This document shows, one piece after another, positions 6,700 through 11,835 of a DNA stretch of 17,161 nucleotides. The translations under genes were made by a program, and so were the position numbers. The notes beneath the pieces were generated by a model. The model saw only the letters and a program-made list of their open reading frames with translations, was not told the origin of the DNA and made no database searches. Position 1 is the first letter of the stretch; the number at the start of each line of letters is the position of its first letter. Origin of the DNA: an uncultured Blautia sp. (GTDB lineage Bacteria; Bacillota; Clostridia; Lachnospirales; Lachnospiraceae). The stretch lies in the NCBI GenBank assembly GCA_900541345.1, contig UQJE01000055.1, forward strand, positions 1 through 17,161, in the 5' to 3' direction.

Positions 6700-6728
6700 A
6701 TAATACACGAAATCCACCATTTAATAAA
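6700..6728 (-). promoter_or_regulatory. Possible promoter of the pyr operon
   Basis: On the - strand TATTAT (6705-6700) follows TTTATT (6728-6723) at 17 bases; the -10 matches five of six consensus bases but the -35 only three. The leader to pyrC would be about 50 bases, too short for a PyrR-type anti-terminator/terminator pair, and I see none there. Regulation of the operon is therefore not explained by the visible sequence. Confidence 0.35.
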
Positions 6729-6758
6729 GCACTTTTTTCCAACTCTTTTTATTTCTCC

Positions 6759-6787
6759 TTGACATTTTAAAAACAGGGATATATAAT
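6759..6787 (+). promoter_or_regulatory. Consensus sigma-A promoter of the cold-shock gene
   Basis: TTGACA (6759-6764), 17-base spacer, TATAAT (6782-6787): both hexamers and the spacing match consensus exactly. Predicted start near 6794. Such a promoter suggests high constitutive transcription with control left to the long leader. Confidence 0.85.
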
Positions 6788-6793
6788 CAAGAC

Positions 6794-6925
6794 ACATAAA
6801 GATTATTTAATGTAAAATCACTAGTTTTTAGAGATTATATTTACATGATATAGTCTGTAAAATCTGGTGATTTTTTTCGCCAGAAAACAGCTTTTTAACT
6901 TTTATTTTTATGGAGGTAACACGAA
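6794..6925 (+). promoter_or_regulatory. Structured 5' leader of the cold-shock mRNA, possible RNA thermosensor
   Basis: The leader is about 130 bases. AAAATCACTAG (6814-6824) can pair with CTGGTGATTTT (6864-6874) over 11 bases including one G-U pair. The same CTGGTG (6864-6869) can instead pair with CGCCAG (6878-6883) in a local hairpin with a U-rich loop. The two pairings exclude one another. TGTAAAATC occurs twice (6811-6819, 6856-6864), and TTTACA (6840-6845) can pair with TGTAAA (6856-6861). The strong GGAGG lies at 6912-6916. Long leaders that refold at low temperature are known for cspA-type genes; the switch here is inferred. Confidence 0.5.
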
Positions 6926-7126
6926 ATGAACAAGGGAACTGTAAAATGGTTCAACGCAGAAAAAGGTTATGGATTTATCACAGGTGAAGACGGAGCAGAC
7001 GTTTTCGTACATTTCTCCGCTATCAACGGTGAAGGCTTCAAATCCCTTGAAGAAGGCCAGGCTGTAACTTACGACTTAACAGAAGGCGCTCGTGGAATGC
7101 AGGCTGCCAACGTTACAAAATTATAA
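6926..7126 (+). CDS. Cold-shock protein, CspA family
   Basis: 66 residues, a single OB-fold cold-shock domain covering the whole protein. The RNA-binding motifs are RNP1 KGYGFI (13-18) and RNP2 VFVHF (26-30), with the leading GTVKWFNAEKG typical of CspA/B/C proteins. It binds single-stranded RNA and DNA in the cytoplasm and acts as an RNA chaperone. GGAGG is nine bases before the ATG. It is monocistronic, with a consensus promoter about 140 bases upstream, a long structured leader and a strong terminator at 7168-7204. Codons favour those of highly expressed genes. I leave the exact csp letter open. Confidence 0.95.
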   Translation: MNKGTVKWFNAEKGYGFITGEDGADVFVHFSAINGEGFKSLEEGQAVTYDLTEGARGMQAANVTKL

Positions 7127-7147
7127 TTTCGTAATTGGTAACTGTAT

Positions 7148-7163
7148 CAGGCTTTTTAGCCTG
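7148..7163 (+). terminator. Small hairpin after csp
   Basis: CAGGCT (7148-7153) and AGCCTG (7158-7163) form a 6-bp stem with a TTTT loop, 22 bases after the csp stop. It precedes the main terminator and may protect the mRNA 3' end. Confidence 0.4.
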
Positions 7164-7167
7164 TAAC

Positions 7168-7204
7168 AAAAAGGGATTCCGTCCACCGACGGAATCCCTT
7201 TTTT
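7168..7204. terminator. Strong bidirectional intrinsic terminator between csp and the small membrane protein gene
   Basis: A 16-bp perfect stem (7168-7183 with 7188-7203), GC-rich core GGGATTCCGTC, loop CACC, T-run to 7204 on the + strand and a matching A-run on the other side, so it works in both directions. It serves csp from the left and the convergent gene at 7225-7482 from the right. Confidence 0.93.
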
Positions 7205-7224
7205 AATCATATCTACATTCTATT

Positions 7225-7482
7225 TTATTTTTCTGTCGCTTCTGCAGTTAAAGAAGAAAGATATTCGTCCAGAGCTGCTGTATCCATTTCTGTCTCCTGT
7301 ACAACTGTCTCTTTGTCTTCCTGACTCTTATCATATACGGAAAATCCAATCCAGCATACTGCTACCGCACAGACTGCGATTCCCGCCAGCTTTTCAAGCA
7401 TGAGAATACGTTTCTCCTTTTTTATCAGTTTTTCACGATTTGCTTTTTCTTTTTTATAAGCATCGACTTTTTTCTGGCTCAT
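7225..7482 (-). CDS. Small single-pass membrane protein of unknown function
   Basis: 85 residues. The N-terminal 26 residues are strongly basic (VDAYKKEKANREKLIKKEKR) and probably helical, a hydrophobic segment spans about residues 31-50 (LAGIAVCAVAVCWIGFSVY), and the last 35 residues are acidic (TVVQETEMDTAALDEYLSSL). By the positive-inside rule the basic N-terminus is cytoplasmic and the acidic tail outside. GGAGA is eight bases before the ATG. The gene has its own extended -10 promoter at 7528-7533 and ends at the shared terminator, so it is a separate unit downstream of degV. I do not recognise a family; similar small proteins are common in Lachnospiraceae. Confidence 0.75.
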   Translation of the reverse strand: MSQKKVDAYKKEKANREKLIKKEKRILMLEKLAGIAVCAVAVCWIGFSVYDKSQEDKETVVQETEMDTAALDEYLSSLTAEATEK

Positions 7483-7527
7483 ATCCGCTATCTCCTATCT
7501 GTATAAAATTCCAGTATTTTTAGAGAT

Positions 7528-7556
7528 ATTATACCACATTCCTTTTTAAAAGAAAA
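7528..7556 (-). promoter_or_regulatory. Extended -10 promoter for the small membrane protein gene
   Basis: On the - strand TATAAT (7533-7528) is preceded by TGG, giving an extended -10. The hexamer 17 bases upstream is TTTTCT (7556-7551), a poor -35, compensated by the extended -10. Predicted start is near 7521. Confidence 0.6.
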
Positions 7557-7567
7557 GTATCAAACCG

Positions 7568-8383
7568 CTACAATAATTCCTCCGTCATTTGCATACATGG
7601 TACTGACACGATAATCTGCGCAGGATTCAGTTTTTCTGCAATGGCCTCCTTAAACATCTCAGCTCGTTCCGGACAGTTACAGTGACAAATAGCCAGAACT
7701 TTATTTTCACCATCTGATGTTTTGGAAACAATGTGTTCCATCATTTTTACAAGCGCTTTATTCATACCTCTTGCCTGGTCTAACTGACAAATCGTTCCCT
7801 CATCTGTAGATCCCATAACCGGCTTAATTTTAAGAGCAGTTGCCACAAATGCCTTCACACCGCTTAAACGTCCGTTTTTACGCAGTGTATCAAGATTTTC
7901 CAGTACAAAAAATGTATTCTGTCCGGAAATATATTCTTCTACCGTACGCACTACCTCTTCAAAACTGAGACCTGCATTTTCACATTCTTCGATTTTCATT
8001 GCAATCAAAGTTTCTCCTACAGAAGCGGAACGGGAATTAAACACATGAATCTTCTTCTCCGGATGCTCTTCCAGAAGAAGATTTTTTCCCAGAACTGCGC
8101 TGTTGTAAGAACCGCTGAGTTCTGATGATAATGTAATTGCGTAAATACGCTCTGCCTCACATTCAAATGCCTTCATATATCTTTCAGGAGAAGGACATGC
8201 AGATTTCGGGCATTCTTCACAGGCGGCAACTTTTTTCAGAAATTCTGCCTGATCAAATGTCTCATCGTCCACAATATTTTCTCCGCCAACTGTCAGTACA
8301 AGGGGAACAGACTCAAAACGATCATCTGTTTTCCACTGTTCTAAAAATTCTCCACAACTATCTATTACAATCTTATAGCTCAA
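7568..8383 (-). CDS. DegV-family fatty-acid-binding protein with a frameshifted C-terminus
   Basis: 271 residues from a TTG start at 8383 (GAGGA eight bases upstream). Family marks: VIDSCGE (6-12), SSELSGSYNSA (86-96) for the lipid-carboxylate pocket, VFNSRSASVGE (114-124), RKNGRLSG (168-175) and KIKPVMG (185-191). DegV/FakB proteins bind a fatty acid and present it to the kinase FakA; this one is a divergent clostridial branch. The last residues here, SVPCMQMTEELL, do not fit. In another frame the same bases (7607-7560) read VSTMYANDGGIIVAV and a stop, which is the ending expected for this branch. The fit needs a net loss of 3n+1 bases near 7605-7610. Either the gene is damaged at its end or there is a sequence error. 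All earlier motifs are intact. Confidence 0.85.
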   Translation of the reverse strand: MSYKIVIDSCGEFLEQWKTDDRFESVPLVLTVGGENIVDDETFDQAEFLKKVAACEECPKSACPSPERYMKAFECEAERIYAITLSSELSGSYNSAVLGKNLLLEEHPEKKIHVFNSRSASVGETLIAMKIEECENAGLSFEEVVRTVEEYISGQNTFFVLENLDTLRKNGRLSGVKAFVATALKIKPVMGSTDEGTICQLDQARGMNKALVKMMEHIVSKTSDGENKVLAICHCNCPERAEMFKEAIAEKLNPAQIIVSVPCMQMTEELL

Positions 8384-8499
8384 TTATATCGTCCTCTTTT
8401 CCATTACATGTAGTTTTGAATACCAGATTTATATTATCACATACAACCTGTTTTGAAAAGTCTTTTTTAAAAACTCTGTTCTTTTTTTCTTATCTGTTT

Positions 8500-8505
8500 T
8501 ATAAT
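8500..8505 (+). promoter_or_regulatory. -10 element of the DUF5721-type gene
   Basis: A perfect TATAAT 30 bases before the ATG at 8535; the sequence 17-18 bases upstream (TGTTCT or CTGTTC) is a poor -35. Predicted start is near 8512, which leaves a leader of just over 20 bases containing only the AAGGAG ribosome binding site. Confidence 0.5.
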
Positions 8506-8534
8506 ATTCTCATACTTGATAAAGGAGTACCCAT

Positions 8535-9038
8535 ATGCTAGCACTAAACATAACGAATTTAAAAGATTTTACAAATAAGCTTTTTATTGGAGAAGTCTTT
8601 GACCATTTTCTGGTAACTGAGGCTTCTATCACGACTTTCGGAACTTTTTTTATCAACGGAAAGCTTCAGAATGATTTTTTTGATTCTGATGAACAGACTG
8701 CTCTTCATGAAAGCGGACGTTCTTACGCTTTATGGAAAGAAATAAAACCTTACTGCTGTTCTGTTATCAGAGGGAAACGTCTTCCTCTTCATTTTAAAAT
8801 TATATTTCAGCTTCCCTACTCCGAAATCACCAGATTATTTCCGGATCAAGCCAGCTCTCTTTCGGACATTGGAAATTTTTATCTGAATATACAGTATCGA
8901 AACCAGAATGTTTTATGCACAACCGGCATTTCTCTTCACACCTTTACTCCCGGTGTAAGGCCAGGTCCTCTGTGGGACGATATGATTCTTCAGTTTATGC
9001 AGAATCATCAGATTGATTTTGAAAAGGTCTCAGATTAA
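8535..9038 (+). CDS. DUF5721-type protein of unknown function
   Basis: 167 residues, soluble, no signal peptide or membrane span. The start MLALNITNLKDFTNKLFIGEVFDHF, then EASITTFGTFFINGK, a central SYALWKEIKPYCCSVIRGKRLPLHFKI stretch (roughly residues 63-89) and a C-terminal TTGISLHTFTPGVRPGPLWDD fit, as I remember it, a Lachnospiraceae-specific family (DUF5721) with no known function. AAGGAG lies eight bases before the ATG. It is divergent from degV and convergent with the Spo0A-like gene; the two stop codons share a TTAA, leaving no space for a terminator between them. Confidence 0.72.
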   Translation: MLALNITNLKDFTNKLFIGEVFDHFLVTEASITTFGTFFINGKLQNDFFDSDEQTALHESGRSYALWKEIKPYCCSVIRGKRLPLHFKIIFQLPYSEITRLFPDQASSLSDIGNFYLNIQYRNQNVLCTTGISLHTFTPGVRPGPLWDDMILQFMQNHQIDFEKVSD

Positions 9039-9379
9039 TTTTCTACATCTTCCGGTTCATTCAGATAATACGCAAGCATATCTACAAACTCACTGTTTGT
9101 TGGTTTGTAATTCAACGGATAACCGGCGATTTTTTCAAGTGTATTTTTATTTGTATTCCAACAGACATTGACAACTGTACGAATATTATGTTCCACATTC
9201 ATAGGTGTGGACTTAAACTTTTTGGCAAGACTGGGATAAATATCCTTCGTTATTTTCATGGGCTCTTCCTGGTCTTCCTGCACTTCCATTGTCATTTTTA
9301 CTGCTTCTGCCAGTGTATAATACCCCTTATATTTTGAGGTTGCCCCTAATCTTCTGATTAATCCATATACTTTTCTCAT
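9035..9379 (-). CDS. Stand-alone Spo0A C-terminal (DNA-binding) domain protein
   Basis: 114 residues. The frame opens at 9400, but the ATG at 9379 is the likely start because the GGAGGAGAG ribosome binding site lies within those first codons. The protein aligns over its whole length with the Spo0A effector domain: IRRLGATSKYKGYYTLAEAV (8-27), ITKDIYPSLAKKFKSTP (43-59), NVEHNIRTVVNVCW (61-74) and YKPTNSEFVDMLAYYL (91-106). There is no receiver domain. In the recognition helix the Glu of the Spo0A VER triplet is kept but the Arg is His here, so DNA preference may differ. It could act as a regulator of, or competitor at, 0A boxes; one such box lies upstream of the gene itself. Alone in its transcription unit. 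Confidence 0.85.
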   Translation of the reverse strand: MRKVYGLIRRLGATSKYKGYYTLAEAVKMTMEVQEDQEEPMKITKDIYPSLAKKFKSTPMNVEHNIRTVVNVCWNTNKNTLEKIAGYPLNYKPTNSEFVDMLAYYLNEPEDVEN

Positions 9380-9461
9380 GTTCTCTCCTCCTAAATTCAT
9401 TATTTTATTATCATACGACTTTTTATCATATTTTTGATTTTATCTAAAAAATTCGGGATTT

Positions 9462-9469
9462 TTCGTCAA
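9462..9469 (-). promoter_or_regulatory. 0A-box-like site upstream of the Spo0A-domain gene
   Basis: The - strand reads TTGACGAA (9469-9462), matching the Spo0A box TGNCGAA, flanked by T and A runs. Its first six bases double as a TTGACG -35-like hexamer, the arrangement seen at Spo0A-controlled promoters, but no good -10 follows at 17 bases (TAGATA). The rest of 9380-9593 is AT-rich and I see nothing else in it. Confidence 0.42.
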
Positions 9470-9593
9470 AAATAGATGTAGCTTAATCAGCATCTCTCAT
9501 TCTATATAAAACGGGATTATTTACACTTAATTGTATCAGAATATAAGATTATAATTGTTATTACAGAACAATTTGCACTATTGTATATATGCA

Positions 9594-9630
9594 AGAAATG
9601 GCCTCTGCCGTTTAAGCAGAGACCATTTCT
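9594..9630 (-). terminator. Hairpin terminator downstream of htpG
   Basis: AGAAATGG (9594-9601) pairs with CCATTTCT (9623-9630) and CTCTGC (9603-9608) with GCAGAG (9616-9621), with one C/A mismatch: a 14-bp stem starting 12 bases after the htpG stop. On the htpG strand the stem ends in TTTCTT and is followed by GCATATAT, a weak U-tract; on the other strand ATTTTT follows, but no gene reads that way. Confidence 0.6.
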
Positions 9631-9641
9631 CAGTATTTTTC

Positions 9642-11693
9642 TTATTTTGCAAGCATTAAAAGAATTTCATTGCTTCTCTGTACAAATTTTGTCATTTCTT
9701 CCGGTGAAAGCTGTTTATGACTTAACATTGCCAGATCATAGAGCTGTTCACAGATCACAGGAACCTGTGAAGCCTCTCCGTTGTCCACGATGAATTTTAC
9801 AAGCGGATGGTTTGCGTTGAGAACAAGAGTCTCTCCGCCACCAAACATGGAGGAATCCATACCATACATATTGTACATTTTCATCATATCCTGCATACGG
9901 CGGCTTTCCTCTGAAAGTGTGATCATAGCTGCCACATTTTCATTTTTCAGTTTTTCCACACGAACTTCCAACTTCTCTTTATTCAGGTTTTTGCGGAAAA
10001 GATCGGTCAGTGATTTTACTGTTTCTTCATCAGTCGTCCCTTCCTCGCGAAGCTCGTCTGTCAGATCTGCATCAATTCTCTTGAACTTCAAATTCTGATC
10101 TTTCTGTTCCAGATGAGAAATAAACGGAGTATCAATATTATGTTTCAGAATCACAGCATCTTTTCCTGCTTCTTTAAACATATTGATGTACTGGCTCTGC
10201 TGTACTTCGTCTGTCACGTAGTAAATAACAGTAGAAGGCTTCTCCTCTGCATTTTCATCTGTTTCTTTCTTCTCTTCTGTCTCTGCCGGTTTCTCCGATT
10301 CTTCTGCTGCCTTATTTTCTTCAACGCAGTCCTTTAATGTCAGATATTTGCCGTCGAGATTTTTGAAAAGAACGTAGTCGCTCATCTTCTCTGCAAATTT
10401 TGTATCTTTAATGCAGCCGAATTTGATAAACGGACTGATGTCATCCCAGTACTTTTCATAAGATTCTCTGTCCGTTTTGCACATTCCGGTAAGCTTGTCT
10501 GCCACCTTCTTCGTAATATACTCAGAAATCTTACGCACGAAACCATCATTCTGAAGAGCAGATCTGGAAACATTAAGCGGAAGATCCGGACAGTCAATGA
10601 CGCCTTTGAGAAGAAGAAGGAATTCCGGAATCACTTCTTTGATATTATCTGCAATAAACACCTGATTATTATAAAGCTTTATGGTTCCCTCAATAGAATC
10701 ATATTCTGTATTGATTTTCGGGAAGTAAAGGATACCTTTTAAATTAAACGGATAATCCATGTTCAGATGAATCCAGAACAGCGGCTCCTTATAATCCATA
10801 AATACCTTGCGGTAAAATTCTTTGTACTCTTCGTCTGTACATTCATTCGGATGTTTCGTCCACAGAGGTTTTGTATCACTTAAGGAAACAGGACGTTTAT
10901 TGATTTTTACTTTGTCCTTTGCAGGAGAAACTTCCACAATTTCCTTTTCTCCGTTCTCATTTTCCTTTTCTTCTGTCTTTGCCTCTTCATGAATATGTTC
11001 TACAACAACATCATCGTCTCTTAAATCTGCCTCGTCAATGGTCTCATATTCCTGTGGTGCATCTTCTTTTGAAAGGTAAATATCAACCGGCATGAAAGAA
11101 CAGTATTTCTCAATTACCTCGCGCATTCTGTATTCATTTGCGAATTCCACACTCTCTTCATTTAAAAACAATGTGATCTCTGTTCCAGGCGTTGTTTTGC
11201 TGCCCTCAACCAGTTCATATTCTGTACCGCCGTCACAAGTCCAGTGCACCGGTTCCGAACCTTCTTTGTAAGAAAGAGTATCTATATGCACCTCGTCTGC
11301 AACCATAAATGCAGAATAAAATCCAAGTCCGAAATGGCCAATCATCTGGTCATCCGTTGTCTTATCCTTGTATTTTTCAAGAAATTCTGTCGCACCGGAG
11401 AACGCAATCTGTGTGATATATTCTTCTACCTCATCGGCAGTCATACCGATACCATTGTCCACAAATTTTAATGTTTTCTTTTCCGGATTTACAATAACTT
11501 CAATTTTCGCCTTATAATCCTCCGGAAATGTGTAATCTCCCATTACTTCCAGCTTACGAAGCTTTGTAATTGCATCACAACCATTGGAAATCATTTCCCT
11601 TACAAAAATATCATGGTCGGAATACAGCCATTTTTTAATAATCGGGAAAATATTCTCACTGTTAATTGATAAACTACCGCGTTTTACTGACAT
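9642..11693 (-). CDS. htpG: Hsp90-family chaperone HtpG
   Basis: 683 residues from the ATG at 11693; a GTG three codons upstream (11702) touches the AAAGGAGA ribosome binding site and is unlikely. The GHKL ATPase domain has Glu33 in VREMISNGCDAITK, DNGIGM (79-84) and the lid GHFGLGFYSAFM (119-130). The middle domain contains the gamma-phosphate loop LNVSRSALQ (373-381). The C-terminal dimerisation domain covers about 490-683. Two acidic, lysine-rich insertions (211-262 and 458-487) make it longer than E. coli HtpG (about 624). It refolds client proteins in the cytoplasm under stress. A perfect CIRCE and a good sigma-A promoter lie upstream, so it is likely under HrcA control, unlike Bacillus subtilis htpG. 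Confidence 0.97.
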   Translation of the reverse strand: MSVKRGSLSINSENIFPIIKKWLYSDHDIFVREMISNGCDAITKLRKLEVMGDYTFPEDYKAKIEVIVNPEKKTLKFVDNGIGMTADEVEEYITQIAFSGATEFLEKYKDKTTDDQMIGHFGLGFYSAFMVADEVHIDTLSYKEGSEPVHWTCDGGTEYELVEGSKTTPGTEITLFLNEESVEFANEYRMREVIEKYCSFMPVDIYLSKEDAPQEYETIDEADLRDDDVVVEHIHEEAKTEEKENENGEKEIVEVSPAKDKVKINKRPVSLSDTKPLWTKHPNECTDEEYKEFYRKVFMDYKEPLFWIHLNMDYPFNLKGILYFPKINTEYDSIEGTIKLYNNQVFIADNIKEVIPEFLLLLKGVIDCPDLPLNVSRSALQNDGFVRKISEYITKKVADKLTGMCKTDRESYEKYWDDISPFIKFGCIKDTKFAEKMSDYVLFKNLDGKYLTLKDCVEENKAAEESEKPAETEEKKETDENAEEKPSTVIYYVTDEVQQSQYINMFKEAGKDAVILKHNIDTPFISHLEQKDQNLKFKRIDADLTDELREEGTTDEETVKSLTDLFRKNLNKEKLEVRVEKLKNENVAAMITLSEESRRMQDMMKMYNMYGMDSSMFGGGETLVLNANHPLVKFIVDNGEASQVPVICEQLYDLAMLSHKQLSPEEMTKFVQRSNEILLMLAK

Positions 11694-11744
11694 GTAATTC
11701 ACTCTCCTTTGATATTACTGTATTTCCCGTAACGTTCAAAACAT

Positions 11745-11772
11745 ATATTACTTCCTTCGAAAGAAAAAGTCA
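11745..11772 (-). promoter_or_regulatory. Sigma-A promoter of htpG
   Basis: On the - strand TTGACT (11772-11767), a 16-base spacer, TAATAT (11750-11745). Predicted start is near 11738, giving a leader of about 45 bases. The CIRCE begins eight bases upstream of the -35. Confidence 0.75.
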
Positions 11773-11780
11773 AGAGAAAA

Positions 11781-11807
11781 ATTAGCACTCGCAAAAAACG
11801 AGTGCTA
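11781..11807. promoter_or_regulatory. CIRCE element (HrcA operator), also shaped as a terminator
   Basis: TTAGCACTC (11781-11789), nine bases, GAGTGCTAA (11799-11807) is identical to the CIRCE consensus. It sits immediately upstream of the htpG -35, so bound HrcA would occupy the promoter edge. Read as RNA on the - strand, it is a 10-bp hairpin with a 7-base loop followed by TTTTTCTCTT, 28 bases after the stop of the surface-protein gene, which is the form of an intrinsic terminator. Confidence 0.95.
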
Positions 11808-11835
11808 ACAAAGTTTTTCTTTTATTTAATTGCTT

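Noticed and set aside
6642..6760. PyrR-type attenuator ahead of the pyr operon
   Set aside because: Searched for anti-terminator/terminator hairpins in the short leader and saw none.
6642..6797. 52-residue N-terminal extension of PyrC
   Set aside because: The in-frame ATG at 6641 has the ribosome binding site and the family start; the extension covers the likely promoter.
11694..11702. GTG start three codons upstream for htpG
   Set aside because: It directly abuts the ribosome binding site, so the ATG at 11693 is the only well-spaced start.
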